64,000 nt of DNA from Combretum micranthum (GCA_024138025.1 JAMXBD010002491.1:62001-126000); one strand, 5' to 3'; shown: positions 34,855 to 47,929, counted from the stretch's first letter. Program-made: numbers and translations. The notes: generated by a model from the sequence alone, not told the origin.

Positions 34855-35890
34855 TGATAGAAATCTCATTGATTCATCAAACATAGTACAACTTGACTGC
34901 ATCAGAGTTTACAAGATCCTTTAAATTTGGACCGTCCATACGTGACAAGATCAATGCTCCTCCGCATAAGGTTTTCTTTACTACATATGGCCCTTCATAG
35001 TTAGGGGTGAATTTCCCTCTCGGATCTTGTATATTTGGCAAGACTTTCCTTAGAACTAGATTTCCTTCCTTAAAGCTTCTTAGTCGAACTCTTTAATTGA
35101 AAGCTCGTGCCATCCTTTGTTAATATAACTGACCATGATGCAAGGTCGTCAATCTTTGTTCATCAATCAAATCCAGTTACTCAATCCTTTTCTTTACCCA
35201 CTCTGCTTCATCTAATTCGGTTTCCACCAAAATTCTAAGGGAAAGAATTTAAACCTCGACTGTTAAGACTGCTTTAGGCCATGAGTGCAAATGGTAGCAT
35301 TTCGTGCCAATCTTTATAAGTAACAGCCATTTTTTCTATAATTCTTTTAATGTTCTTGTTGGCTGCTTCAACTACCCCATTCATTTGGGGTCAATATGGT
35401 GTAGAATTCCTGTGCTTGATCCCGAATTGCTCACACCTCTGTCATCAGTTTGTTGTTCAAATTAGTGCCATTATCGGTGATGATGGCTTAAGGAATTCCA
35501 TATCTGGCAATGATGTCTCTTTTGATAAACCTTGTAATTACCCCCTTTGTAACACGCATAGGAAAATGCTTCTACCCACTTGGTAAAGTAATCAATGGTT
35601 ACCAATATGAATCTATGACCATTTGAAGCTTTTGGTGAAATTGGTCCAATAACATCTATTCCCCACATCGATAAAGGCCAGGGTGATGACAATGATTGCA
35701 ATTCATTAGGTGGGGCATTCATTTTGTTAGAGTATATCTGACAAAGATAGCAATGCCTGACATGCTTGATACAATCAGATTCCATGGACAACCAAAAGTA
35801 ATCCAATCTCATGATTTTCTTAGCAAGCATACATCCATTCATGTGGGGTCCACATACTCCATGGATTTCTTTCATCAGTGTTTCTGCTTC
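34855..35890 (-). pseudogene. Ogre-type integrase, broken
   Basis: The best piece (35471-35875) carries the zinc-binding domain ending HVRHCYLCQ and the start of the catalytic core, with WGIDVIGP giving the first acidic residue. Below 35471 the second acidic residue (DNGTN, about 35445-35460) and the third (in a VVEAANKNIKRII-like stretch near 35350) are readable in shifted frames. A block normally present after the third residue is missing near 35270, a deletion. No chromodomain. Stops are frequent, so the gene is dead. Confidence 0.8.
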
Positions 35891-36356
35891 TATCTCATCT
35901 ACACACCTTAGAAGTGTGGCATCGAATGACCTTTTATATAATAGGTTTCCGTTAAGCAGAAAATGACCCGCCAGTCATCTTAATGCTTTTTGTTCCTTAA
36001 GTAAGGCATTTTTAGGGTACTTTCCTGTTTGGAGAAACTCTTTGATTTTCTCATACCATGGTTCCTTCTTTGGGATTACCTCAGTATTTAGGCGAAACGT
36101 CGGTCCTCTTTGATTCTGATTTTCAGGGGTAAGATCTTGATTCCCTTAGTGATCTGGATCATTGCTAGCTAGCTAGTGCGTCAGCAAATTGGTTTTGAGT
36201 CCTTGGCATGTACGTGAAGGAGATACCATTGAATTTCTGAGCTAACTTAGTCAAGTATTGGTTATAGGGTATCAACTTTGCATCTTTGGTCTTGTATTCC
36301 CCTCGAGTTTGGAAAATTATGTGAAGAATCTCCATACACTTCAAGATCTTCTATTT

Positions 36357-37130
36357 TCATTTCCAGTGCCATTTTGAGGCCCATGATGCCTCATATTCTG
36401 CTATATTATTGGTGTATGGGAATGTTAATTTTGCTGATGCAGGGTATTGACTACCATCAGAGATACTAGGACTGCCCCAATTGCATCCATATACGTTAGC
36501 GGCACCATCAAAGTACAACTTCCACTTGGATGCTTCTGAATCTTTGTCTGTAACTGTCATTAACACATTTTCACTTGGGAATAAGATTTGTTCATCCATA
36601 GTGTCCTGCTCAATCAAGTTTTCTGCCAATTGATCTGCTGGTGCTTCCCCTTTCATTGAATTCTGGTTCACATATGTGATGTCGAATTCTAATAGCAACA
36701 TTTGCCATTTTAAGATCCTTCTAATCAAAGCCAGCTTGTTGGCCTAATACTTCAACAGGTCATGCTTTGTGAATAGCTCAATGGGGTAATAAAGAGTGTA
36801 CTATCGAAGTCGATGCATAATCCAAACCAAGGTACTGCATGTTCTTTCTATTTCGGAGTACTTTTGTTCCCCTTCTGTGAATTTCTTGCTCAAATAATAA
36901 ATGGCTCTTTCTCTTCCATTCTCATCTTTTTGTCCTAGCATGCAACCCATTGACTCAGGAAGTATGGTCAAATACAGAAACAAAGGATAACCCGGTGTAG
37001 GAGCCACTAATACATGAGGATTTGTTAGGTATTGCTTGATTTGATGAAAGGCTTCTTCACATTCTTCATTCCAATGTTCAGGGGCGTTTTTCTTCAACAT
37101 CTTAAAAAAGGGATGACATTTGTCAGTCAA
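36357..37130 (-). pseudogene. Ogre-type RNase H pair, broken
   Basis: The upstream piece (36801-37130) holds the connection and first RNase H domain with AIYYLSKKFTEGEQKY. The downstream piece (36357-36728) holds a second, archaeal-type RNase H with WKLYFDGAAN and NNIAEYEA. The dual RNase H is a known trait of the Tat lineage. One break separates the two pieces near 36730-36800, and more follow. Confidence 0.8.
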
Positions 37131-37890
37131 TTGTGATATGAATCAAGGGATGTAATTCAATCGTCCTAAGATGCCCTAACCTCCTTGAGGGATCTTGGAG
37201 GGGGTAGTTCTAGTATAGCTTTGACCTTGTCTGGATCAACTTCTACGCCTTTGGCTTACCAAGAATCCTAGTAGCTTTCCTGAGGTTACCCAATGTGCAT
37301 TTTTCTGGGTTTAGTTTCAACTGGAATTTTCGCAATCTGGAAAAAGTTTTCTCAAGACAACCACATGACTTTCTCCTTCTTTCGACTTTGCGATCATGTC
37401 GTCTACATAGACTTCAACCTCTTTGTGCATCATGTCATGTAATAATGCCACCATTGCCCTTTGATATGTTGCCCGGCATTTTTGAGACCGAAAGGCATGA
37501 CTTTGTAGCAAAAGGTACCCCAAGTTGTGACAAAGGTTGTTTTAGTCTTATCTTCTTCTGCCATCTTAATTTGATTATACCCTGAGAAACCATCCATGAA
37601 TGAAAAGAGATGGTTTCTGTATTATCCACTAAGACATCTATATGGGGCAAAGGAAAGTTGTCTTTGGGAGTGGCCTTATTTAGGTCACGAAAGTCCACAC
37701 ATACTCTGACCTTCCCATTTTTCTTAAGGACAGGCACTATGTTAGCTACCCAATCAGGATAGTCGGATACTTCAATGAAACCGACATCCAAGAGTTTTTT
37801 TACTTCCTCTTTGATCTTTAGTAGGATATCAGGTCTAAAACGTCTCAATTTTGCTTTCTGGGCTTGACATCCTCTCTAGTGGGTAACTTA
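37131..37890 (-). pseudogene. Ogre-type reverse transcriptase, broken
   Basis: The fingers and palm are readable at 37620-37848 (VRVCVDFRDLNKATPKDNFP) and the catalytic box YVDDMI at about 37395-37412 in another frame. Around 37530-37620 the frame changes at least twice, and the thumb region down to 37131 is full of stops. Confidence 0.85.
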
Positions 37891-38676
37891 TGGACTACTA
37901 TGGAAGTGTCCAAAAGGCATGTCTTCATAAGACCATGCAAATATATCCAAATGACTGGCCAATAATGATACCATTTCTTCCCTCTGTTCACTGGATAAAG
38001 TGGTCCCTATCTTGAGATTTCTAGGTTTTCTTCAGTCCCAAAATTGATCACTTCTATTGATTCATCAATTTCAATCCTATCATGTTCATATTTTTGCCAA
38101 CTTTCTTGTACCTGTATGATCACTGACATCATTCTCGATAATAGGATCAGAAATGATATCAGTATTTTCGTTATATACCGACGCAAGATATCCCTTACTT
38201 TCATTATCACTAAATCTGGATGAAAAGGAAATAAAGAAAAGGAATGAAGTAAGGATAAAAGATATGTAAAGAAAATCAAAGCATTTCATTCATTCATTAA
38301 CATGGGTCATTAAGTACATATGATTTTATTAAGCAATTAATAAAATAAAACATAGAATCACTTGGTTGGTTCAACCCTTACTCAGAGGTAACCCCAGAGC
38401 CATATAAAGGAATGGAGAACCAATTATTCAGACTATAGATAGGTTGGGAGCCACAGGAGGGTCCGTTGGTTCATTGTTTGCAGAATTGATTTGTTCCTGA
38501 ATCTGGCTTCTGAATGTAGGCCGGCTCTGGGAATGTTTCTGGATATGAAACTTGATAGGGGTTCCTAGCCATTCTTACCCCTCTTCTTTCTCGCCTTCAT
38601 CTTCATTTCTAGCTCCTCAACTTTGGATGGACAATATCCTAACCCAAACGTTCCCATGTGCCCTTCTTCCAAACAC

Positions 38677-39118
38677 TTACTTATCTTTGGTTAGCATATT
38701 GACCTCCTCAAATATTTGTAAGCCAAAATCTTGGGATTCTTCTTCACCTATATAAGGGATAGCAGTATCCTTATAGATGGCATGATCTTGTTCTCCTAAA
38801 ACTGTAATTATCTGCCCCTGGGTAACAAATTTGACCATCTGATGCAAGCTTGATGGAATTGCCCAGCGAATGAATCCAAGGTCTTCGAGCAGTAAATTGA
38901 ATGACCTTGGTATGTCCAAGACTTGGAAAGGTATAGTGAATGGCTGCGGTCCAATGACAACTTCCAAATTTATCTCACCAGCTATTTCCGCTTTGATCCA
39001 TCAAAGGCCCTTACCACAGTGGAACTTGGCCTTATGTCAGATGCGTCTACTCCTAACAATTCTAGAGTAGCCAATGGGCAGACGTTCAAAGATGACCCTT
39101 ATCAATGAGAACATGGGC
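38677..39118 (-). pseudogene. Ogre-type aspartic protease region, broken
   Basis: A VLIDKG motif near 39090-39110 is the active site, with Lys where Asn or Ser is usual. A one-base shift follows, then SLNVCPL and VVRAFDGSK at 38995-39085. The C-terminal part (38677-38967) is open and contains the HQMVKFVTQG stretch typical of these proteases. Confidence 0.75.
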
Positions 39119-39243
39119 TACGATCATATCATTGCACTTAACCACTATGAACAATGGTTTAGTGTGTCTAGTACCTTCCTCTCCAAATCTTCAAGTGAAA
39201 AAGGATATTTGATCCATTGTAAATATATAATTAGCCATGTGCC

Positions 39244-41146
39244 CTAAATCTTCGGTAGTAATGCCTTGGGGGACTTTAATCTGTTGAAGTGCCTTGAATA
39301 GTGCTTACCTTCTTCATATTCCGGATCACCTCCTATCATACCGATGAAGCGGTCTTCAGCTTTGGGCAAGGTCTTACCTTCTTCATATTCTGGACCCCAT
39401 CCTGTTGCCGGTGCATTAACATAAACTTTTGGCTTGATCCACAAATCAACTAGGTATTGGTATCTACCAACAGATTCTAAAACACCGACTGTAGGATCCC
39501 ATGCCTGATGTCGTGCCTTTAACACTTTCTTAGTACTAGCTTTTCAGGGTTTGGGGATAAGCATTTCCTAAATATCTTCCCTTGTAACTTGCTTGGTTCG
39601 AAGTAGTCCGTATATGGTAGGCCTTGTTCTCGTTCTATCTCTCAAATTCATATTAGCCAAGTACCCTTTTTGGCGAAGGGTCCAGGTTACTTACTTTATA
39701 GGGATAGGCAGTTCATCTAAGTTGACAGTTGGCTCATATTCTTCTTCTAAGATCATATTGATGGTTGGTCCATGATTTGGAAGGGGATTTGTACTAATGT
39801 TAGGATTCGGAGCTTCCACAAAGTCTAGCTGAACCAACTTGGCATAAATGAGATTTTGAATCTTATTTTTTAGCCTCCAGCACTTATCAATGGAATGACC
39901 GACTTGTCCCAAATGATAATCACACTTCAAATCGGGGTTGTAGTTTTTTAGCTTATATCCTTCTTTTGGGATCTCAAAACTGATCAAGTTATCGGCCCTT
40001 AGTCTGGCAAGGACTTGGCTTAAGGGTACCGGGATTCTAGTGAACTGCCTTTTGTTGAATCTATCTAACTACTGAGGATGTTGTTGTTGCTGAGGTTGGG
40101 TGGATACTTGGCTGTTGGTAGAAGTTGGTTGGATAGTGAACCTTTGAGTATGCTTGGAAAACCCAGAGGTATTGACCACACTAACATTGGCCTCTTTTCC
40201 TTTGTTACTGAATCTTGTGTTCGATTGCTTCTTTTCTACTTGTAGCTTGCCTATAGTTATGGTGCTCTCAATCCTACATCCTGCCATTACTATCTCAAAG
40301 AAATTTGCTAATATATGCTCGATTAAGTGAGAGAAAAAGGGTTCCTCCAGGGTATTTGTGAAGGTAAATACCAGGTCCTTTTCTGGGAGAGGCCTAGCGA
40401 CCATAGCTGCTAGAGCCCTCCACCGTTGAGCATATTCCTTTAAAGTCTCCTCTTTCTTCTTGTTCAAGTTGCTAAGGTCCCACATGGATGGGGCAACCTT
40501 GATGTTAAAATTGTATTGGTTATAAAATGTCATTGCCAATTCATCTCAAGTATTAATTTCATCTAAATCCAATTGGGCATACCAAGTCAATGCTGGCCTA
40601 GTGAGACTATCTTGGAAAATTTAAATCATTAGTTGCTCATACTGGGACTATTGGCTCATCTTCCTTACGTAGAGTCGAGTGTGTAGCTTGGGGCAACCAG
40701 TGCCGTCATACTTTTCAAAATCTGATACTTTAAACTTTTCAGGAAAAATGCTATTCTGAGTAACTAGTAAACTGGTGATCCCTATCGGATCAAATCCATC
40801 AGTTTTCTCGATTGCCTTCAACTTTTCAGTAAATTGAAGCATGAGCCTTCTTTCCATCTCTTTGCTTTGAGCCTCTAATTCCTTCTTTAGCTCCTAATTC
40901 CTTCTTTAGCTCATTAGGGCTATGTTCAGGCATTTGGGGAATATGTTGTGATTCTTCCTCTTCGAGAGGCTGACCATCTGTACCTTTTTTAGTTCTAGAA
41001 TGTCCTTCAGTAGGTGGGTGAAGACCCTTTAGTGACCCGATGCTTTGAGTGAGGAGTTGCATTTGTTCAGCCATTTTGAACACAGTTTGCTCGAGAGTTT
41101 GGATTCTTTGATCAGCGGTTGAATCAGTATCGTTGTTGTTAGTCAT
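39244..41146 (-). pseudogene. Ogre-type gag, broken
   Basis: The likely start is the ATG at 41146, which opens a short coiled-coil-like N-terminus (LEQTVFKMAEQM). A break near 40850 leads into a piece with FKVSDFEKYDGTGCP (40648-40857), then the capsid-like core with LKEYAQRWRALAA (40069-40539). A zinc-knuckle-like motif CDYHLGQVGHSIDKC lies at about 39880-39930. Pieces down to 39244 are linker or protease-proximal sequence. Four to five frame breaks. Confidence 0.8.
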
Positions 41147-41420
41147 TTTGGATCTAGACCTAGGGACAGTGGGACTTCTTATTGGATCTTTACGCTTCGA
41201 AGCTATCTTTTCAAACTTGGCTAGTTCAGCTTTAAAAGAATTTAGTGAGAAAATATTTTGAAGGACTAATGCAAACATTATATGTACACAAAAGAAAGAA
41301 AACAAATGCAAGGATGCAGCACACGGATGCAAAAGGGGAATGGTGATCAAAGGATTGTGATGAATCTTAAAAATTTTTATTGGAGTTGCATTTTTTTTAA
41401 AAGAAAAACAACACTCATTT

Positions 41421-41957
41421 TCAATCTATTTTTTCTTGATTTGAAAGAAAATTACATAGAGAACCGTAAACTAGTCTCCTAGTTTTGCTTAGGCAGATGA
41501 TTTTCTCCTCTAGCATACTGATCCTCTTTTTAGCCTTCTTCAATTCTGCTTCCAGGACCTGGGCCTTACTTGATGCTTCCTCAAGTTTATAGGCTAGACT
41601 TTCCTCTCTTTCTTGGAAGTCTCGGTAACATACCTCTAGGCGGGCCGACATGGTTTCCATATAAGCAACCATTTCGGGATTAGGTTTAGGTGGTATTGGT
41701 TCAAGGACTTCAGGGGCTTCATACTGGATATCTTTGTTCTTCTTCAGCTGACTGGATATATACCATCTGGTAACCTTGTATTTCTTATTTTCCTTGCTTT
41801 CTAGCTTAACTTCATAAACAGGCTTGATCTCTCTATTGTCCCATAAAGCTTTGACTTGTGCGACCCTAGCTTTCAAGGCTACTAAGGTTTTGGTTAGATC
41901 TAAGTAATCAACCATAACGCGATCCAAATCCGGCTTGATGGTGATGTCCTGTAACAT
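41421..41957 (-). pseudogene. Ogre ORF1, C-terminal coiled-coil part
   Basis: An open stretch of 178 codons. Its second half is a long predicted coiled coil rich in Glu, Lys and Leu (LEEASSKAQVLEAELKKA). It continues the frame-broken ORF1 upstream; between 41957 and 42077 the reading frame passes through a stop after YLW and a frame change. Confidence 0.65.
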
Positions 41958-42076
41958 ACCATATTATCTATCACACCAAAGGGGTAATATCCTATGCACC
42001 CTATTATTCTAATTAAGGGAACCACAGGGTATTCCTTGCAACCCAAAATAGCAGTAGGACATTTGAACCAGCGAGG

Positions 42077-43023
42077 TTACCACAGATAATCTTCAGGTCT
42101 CATGTCTTCTAGTATATCCATTATGTTCCAAAGAGGTTCATTATCTTCAATGTGGACCCGTTCGATGAAAGATTGGACAAGGTCATAATTGGTGTGAATG
42201 AGAGCTCCATTAGCTAAATCTTGTCCGTAGTACTTAGTGTGGCTGGCAAACCAAATCATCATCGGGTGCATACTGGCCTTGAAACTACCTCGGCCTTTGG
42301 CTTTTATGTGATTCATACTCCTAACCTGTTCAGCTAACACAGCACGAACATATGATTTTCCAGCTAAATATTGGGCCACTAACTTAAAAACCCGATAGTG
42401 GATGCACAAATTCCCATGGGGGAATAATATGGTGGCAAAGGCAGCGGTTACGAAAGCATTGGCCCTATTTTCTTCCCAGATATCAAATGGTACATAGTAA
42501 AGGCTTCTTTTCTTCTCAAAGTCATCGGGTATGCCAAACCAATCCATCAAGGAAGACAACTTGATGTAGTGGTCATTGCAAGCCTTTATTGATTCAGCTA
42601 CTGGTCCTCTCTTAACTCCCAAGAACTCTGAAATGATACGGATTGGACCGTGAGTAAGGTCCGGAACATAAATCCCTTCTGAGGTAGGTGGAGCTTGTAG
42701 CAACCTGGCAAACTCTTCAATGGTTGGGCTTAGGACATGCTGGCCCAAACGAAAAGCCACTTCTTTGGTTCCCATAAATGGGTAAGAGCCCGGAACATAG
42801 TGAAAGGAATCTGAACTCTTGGTAGGGACAGAATTGGGCCAAGCCTATCCTTAATGAATGACTGTTGCACCGAGCTAAAACTAACCATCCATCGATCCAA
42901 TAAGGGCATGGGATCCTTGAAAGTTTCAACACGGTGTTCCCTAATGAGGCGGGACCATAAGCTGGTGTTGATACTGACACTCGGACTTGAAGACATCATT
43001 TCCTGTGTCGAAATAGAAAACAA
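42077..43023 (-). pseudogene. Ogre ORF1, N-terminal and central part
   Basis: ORF1 is the gene that Ogre elements carry ahead of gag; its function is unknown. Two frames join: 42730-43023 (97 codons from the ATG at 43023) and 42077-42775 (232 codons). The hand-over lies at about 42745-42775, where the frame must shift. The PTIEEFARLL motif right after it and the length of the second piece fit the DUF7745-like domain known from these proteins and from plant mobile-domain proteins. This is the best preserved coding piece in the window's transposons. Confidence 0.75.
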
Positions 43024-43129
43024 GCTACTCTTATTTTTTTGGAAAAAACAAATTTTCTTCTTTTTTTTTCTTTAAAAAAAATGCAACTCCTTTAAAATTT
43101 AGATTCACTACAAGAATATGGTTACTATC

Positions 43130-43330
43130 CATGATTATAAATGCAAAATTTGGTGGGTTCTAAAGTTTCCCAGTCTAGTGGATCACAAATCAACACTAAA
43201 CCGGAGCGAGAGGTCTTTTCATGAACGGAGGGTGAAACCAACTGCCCGGATCTTACTTCAACCTCCCTACCTAGGGTCCTAAGACGGCCTGGTTCTGATC
43301 GTATCTATCACATGTTTCATGAAATATGCA
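43130..43330 (-). other. Leader block shared by B and C
   Basis: Matches 20640-20820 in C (AAACCGGAG, GATCTTACTTCAACCTCC, CCTAAGACGGCCTGG). Lies between primer site and ORF1. Confidence 0.65.
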
Positions 43331-43514
43331 AAATGCATCATATCAACACTATTTAAAAAAAATGTCTTTTTTTTTATCTGCATCACTAAAAAAATATTAG
43401 TACAACTATTTACAAAATAATAATCATACAAATAATATACAAAATGAGCATAGCAAAGATAAACTTTTAAATTTAAAAAAAAAAAATCAAGTGGCTAGCC
43501 TCTAAAAAAAAAAG

Positions 43515-43534
43515 GCTTCCCAGTGAGTCGCCAA
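43515..43534 (-). promoter_or_regulatory. Primer-binding site of B, tRNA-Arg type
   Basis: The minus strand reads TTGGCGACTCACTGGGAAGC two bases after the LTR; compared with C it has lost one C and changed one G. Confidence 0.8.
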
Positions 43535-43536
43535 GC

Positions 43537-45366
43537 TATTGAGCTAATTTTTCATTTCTGGTTTAATTTCTTTTAATCCGATTCATATTAAACCCTTACC
43601 CATTTAATACGAATCCTCGACTAAGAATTAAAAGAAATTTCATTTTTGAAAATATTTTGGAGTCGCAACCTGATAGAAATCGGGAAAAAAAAAGTTAGGA
43701 TCAATGAGTGGTTAATCCTAACTTGGCTACTAATCTGCGAAAAAATGATTTTCAAAATCAAATTTTATAAACTAGAGATTTTTGGATCCAAGGGCTATCC
43801 TATTAAAACCATACGGTTACCACTTGAAATTCTTAAATTAAAATTTATCCTTTTAATACTCATAAAAAAAATTATAATGTGCAGACTATGATTTTTATGA
43901 TTTACAAATTCAAACAATATTTACAGATCTAAATATTTACAATATTAACAAATCTAAATATTTACAACTATGAATAATATTTACAAGTTGTTATTACTAA
44001 AAAAAAATATTTACATGCAAATAGTATTGAGATTTATAATTTTTATAAATAGTAAATCTAAATATATACAATAATGAATCAATAATATTTGACAAAAAAA
44101 CCAAAAAGAAAAGAAAAAAATGTCTTTTTTAAGTCACCTCGGAGGTGCCTACATACCCGCTATTCAAGATCAGACAATACGTAGTTCTTTTCATAAAACA
44201 TATAGTGTGTTGGTTGATTTTATTTTTTTTTTAGAATTCTTTTCACTTTAAGTTCTTTAATTTTTGAATTTTTGTAAAGAAAAATTTTTCAAATTGTTCC
44301 TATAAACTAACAAATTTATTATTTTTTTTTTTCAAGAAAACGATTTTTCTAGGTGACAAATCAATTTTCATGCATATATCTATTTTTTCTTTTTATCATC
44401 TTTTCCTTTTTTTTATCTTTTTTTATCATTATTTTATAACAATAATAATATATTATTACTTACCTAGTCGGGTTGGATCTCGGAGTCGGATCGAAGTCGG
44501 GTCAGTCCTTTATCGGTTGAAGCTGTGATTGGAGAAGATGCAAGAGCTATGATCAGAGGCAACTAGAGTCCGAAAACACCAACTTGAGGGTTTCAAAGCA
44601 CGAAACTTGCAAATTTGAACCAAGTGAGGCCTACTAACACTCCTGTGATGGTGGATCGAGCTGGGAGTGGCTAATGTGGTGGTTAGAAGCTTCGAAGATG
44701 GTGGCCATTGCTGGATCTTGGTCAGAGATGAAGATCAAGCTTCTAAAACAATCTATAACTTCCTACGAGTAGATCAGGAACTCCTAAAGCTTCCTATAAT
44801 CTTGGATTCGCTCGAAAAACACCCTAACTTATAAATTCGAAATTTCGAATTTAAACTTAAGAACTTTGATTTTGGATTCAAAAGAAATTGAGAGTTTCTG
44901 AAGTTGTGAGTTCTTTTTTTTTCGCATGTTCAGAAGGATGAATTCAAGTCCTATTTATAGTGATTAAAACTCGAATTAGCATTGAATTAGATCGAAACCC
45001 CAAAATTGAAAGCACGCGAAAAAGAAAAAATTGAATTTGGGTATTTGTGCCTTAATTGACCGAATTGAACAAATTGCAAATGTATTTGGCTTTGACATTG
45101 GGTTGAAAACAACGAATTAAGTCTAATTCATTATTTTAGAAGTGTAATTCTGACCTTGGAAGTGTAAATTTTAAAAAACGAATTTCGGAAATTGTGTGAA
45201 AAAAAAAAGCGTATTGGATGATTTTCAAGCTCAATTTCAAATACCCAAATTGCATTTTCGAAATCGTAAAATGATATGAATCCAAAGTACTCCAAGTCTA
45301 CTTCCAGATCCCCAAAACAATTTCATGAAAATTAAAGCTTAAATGGGCAAAAATTGGCTGTCTACA
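43537..45366 (-). repeat. LTR of B (5' LTR in element sense)
   Basis: 1830 bp, starts TGTAGACA on the minus strand at 45366 and ends at 43537. TATA box CTATAAATAG on the minus strand at 44951-44960. Conserved block at 44134-44187. Pairs with 28351-33669. Confidence 0.9.
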
Positions 45367-45371
45367 GCTAC

Positions 45372-45592
45372 TTTCGTATTAGAATCTTACTTAAAAAGTA
45401 AGGGTAAAGGCTAACTTACTATGATTAACCTAGTAACTCTAGTCAATTGATTGAAGCATTTAAGAATTAATAGTGTGAGATTCCTAAACTCTAGCACTAA
45501 AATAGATTAGCATCATAGCTTTCCCCTTGTTTTAAAAGTATTTTTACCAGTCTCTTACTTGAGAACAAATTAGGCTTATGTGTGGGGATATT
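45372..45592 (+). mobile_element. 3' end of element A's internal region with polypurine tract
   Basis: A's spacer resumes after the right GCTAC. The polypurine tract GTGTGGGGA (45580-45588) lies four bases before the 3' LTR. Confidence 0.7.
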
Positions 45593-45741
45593 TGATAGGT
45601 ATGAATTACCCTTATTCCCAAGAGAAATTTAATTCAGTTTTAGATGCTTGTTGATAAAATTAATAGAAGAATTGATACCTAATCAAGTACCATTTCCATT
45701 TTAGATGATTTTAGGATTTGTTGAAGATACTTAAAGAGATT

Positions 45742-47929
45742 TATAGACACCCCATTTTTACCCATTTAAGGCTTAAATTTATAGTAAAAATTAATATTAT
45801 GTTAAGCCCGAAGATTGTTACAAATACTATAAAAAAAAGGAAGGAAAGGAAATAAATAAAAAAAGATAAAAAATGTAATAAATAATAATAATTTTGTAAA
45901 ATATTTTTGGGCTTGATATATTACTAGTTTTTATTATAAATTTATTTTGGAATTAATTAAATTAGGTTTATTTATTAAATATAAATATTTTGAAAAGCTT
46001 TAAATACAATTGGTTTGCAATAGAAAATGAGGCACAAGCTAAATGGCTTATTGGTAAAACACACACCCTTACTCATCTAAGACCCAGGTTCAAACTATGC
46101 TAAAGGAGAAGGAAATATTTTTTATGCTAGCTACGGGGAGTACACGCACCATGCGTGCCCAATCACGACGCGCGTGTCTTGCACGCGCGTCATCTCCTAC
46201 CTTACAGAGACCATATTTTTTCACGTACAAATGGTCATTTTCGAAGCCATTTTTTTTATCAATTTGGCTTCGTTTTTCACAAAATTAAATTGGGGATCTT
46301 AAAGAGCACTTGGAATACTACAAGAATGAATGAAATTTCAATTTTGAAAATTGAGTTTTCACGCTTGAATCTGATTTGAAAATTGATGAACACGTATTTT
46401 TTGCACAAGTTTCAAGTTTCACAATTCAATTCGTTCTAACGAATTGGACTTCCAACATCACGAATTTGACTCAATTCATCATGCCCAACATTTTTCCAAG
46501 ATCATTTATACTTGAAAAAGCTCAAATCGTGATCAATCAAGCTTAGAAATTCGCCTATTCGTCGAATTCAATGTTTTTCCTACCAAATTCAGCCTCTAAC
46601 TAGTATAAATAGGGGTTGAATTCACCATTCTCAACATCATCAACTTCAGAAATTACCAAGAAACACTCAAGATAGTTTGAATCCAAGATCGAAGTTCTTA
46701 GGTTGAATTCGAAATTTTCTAATTCGTTAGGATTAGGAAATTTTTGAGCAAATTGAGTATGATAGAGAGCTTTAGGAAGGTCTGATTTACCTGTTAGAAG
46801 TCTTGGATTGATTCCAGAAGCTCGGCCACCACTTTCGCAAAAAACCACCATCAACTGTCATTGTTGGAAGCTTGAAACCACCTTCTTTGGCCAACTTCGA
46901 TCCAAACCACCACCATCCAGTTGCTTGCCGCCCTCAGTTCGATCAATTCAGCAGATTTTGGTTGCTCCAGACCACTCAATTGGTGGTTTTCGAACAATAA
47001 CCACCACCAGCTCCAACAACTGGAACTCCAAAACCCGATCTAGATCTGACCTGAAACCGACTCTCAAGTCCGAAACCTGACCCGCTCCATATTCGAATTC
47101 TACCCAAGTTAGTATAGTCTGTTGTTGTTGTTGTTGTTGTTGTTATTATTATATAGAAGTTTCTTCTTTTTTTAAAAAAATGAGCCAAAAAAAGGAAAAA
47201 ATGATTAAAAATATATAAAATTGGAAATATGCATGGAAAAAGGTTTTGTCACTTAGAAAATTTTATTTTTTTAATACAAATAAATTTGATAGCTTATATT
47301 GAAAAATTTTAGATTTTCTTAAAATCTCAAAAATTAAGAAAGTTAAAATGAAAAGAATTCCAAAATCTAAAATAAACCAACAAATTAAATTTTTACAAAA
47401 AGAACTATTGTCTGATCTTGACTAACGGTGCATAGGCACTTCCGGAGGACTTAAAATCTAAAAGAAAATTATTTTTGTTCCACTATATTTTGTAAATTTC
47501 AAATTATTAATTTATTTGTAAATATAGATAATTTCATCATTAATTTGTAAATAAAATCATAAATATGGAAATTCATAAATTTTGGTTTATTTATTTCTTC
47601 TCGAGCATTAAAAGGATGAATTTTAAATTATGAATTCTAAGTGCTAACCATGTGGTTTTAATAGGATAGTCCCCGAATCCAAAATTTCTGGTATAAAAAA
47701 GTTTGGTTTTCTAAATCGACTTTTCCGCATACTAGTAGCTGAGTTAGGATCATCCAACCCGTTGATCCTAACTTATAATTTTTCTCGATTCCATTGGATG
47801 CGAGTCCAAAATTATTTTTCTAAAAATCAAATTTTTTAATTCCTAGTCGAAGGTTTGTATCAAATGGTTAGGGTGATACAAGTCGGATTAAAAGAAATAA
47901 AACTGGAAACAAAAAATCCAAGCTCGACA
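45742..47929 (+). mobile_element. Element G: Ogre-like solo LTR
   Basis: It starts TATAGACACCCC (G of the terminal TG changed to A) and ends GCTCGACA. Flanks are AGATT (45737-45741) and AGATA (47930-47934). TATA box TATAAATAG at 46604-46612. It has the conserved block (47402-47452) and the GTTAGGATC hairpin seen in the LTRs of B and C, but is otherwise much diverged. No internal region, hence a solo LTR. Confidence 0.8.
46030..46100 (+). other. tRNA-like segment in LTR G
   Basis: TGGCTTATTGGTA (46044-46056) resembles a Pol III A box and AGGTTCAAACT (46086-46096) a B box, about 30 bp apart. This is close to tRNA geometry, but I cannot fold a full cloverleaf. Probably a captured or derived tRNA head. 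Confidence 0.5.

Larger units (their letters stand above)
28351..45366 (-). mobile_element. Element B: Tat/Ogre-like retrotransposon with all gene regions, decayed
   Basis: It is bounded by TATCGAGT at 28351 and CTGTCTACA at 45366 and flanked by a perfect GCTAC repeat (28346-28350 and 45367-45371). In minus-strand sense the order is: LTR, tRNA-Arg primer site, leader, ORF1, gag, protease, reverse transcriptase, RNase H plus a second RNase H, integrase, tandem-repeat 3' UTR, polypurine tract, LTR. An ORF1 ahead of gag, a dual RNase H and a repeat-rich 3' UTR define the Ogre/Tat group. Without D it is about 13.6 kb. All genes contain stops or frameshifts. Confidence 0.9.
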
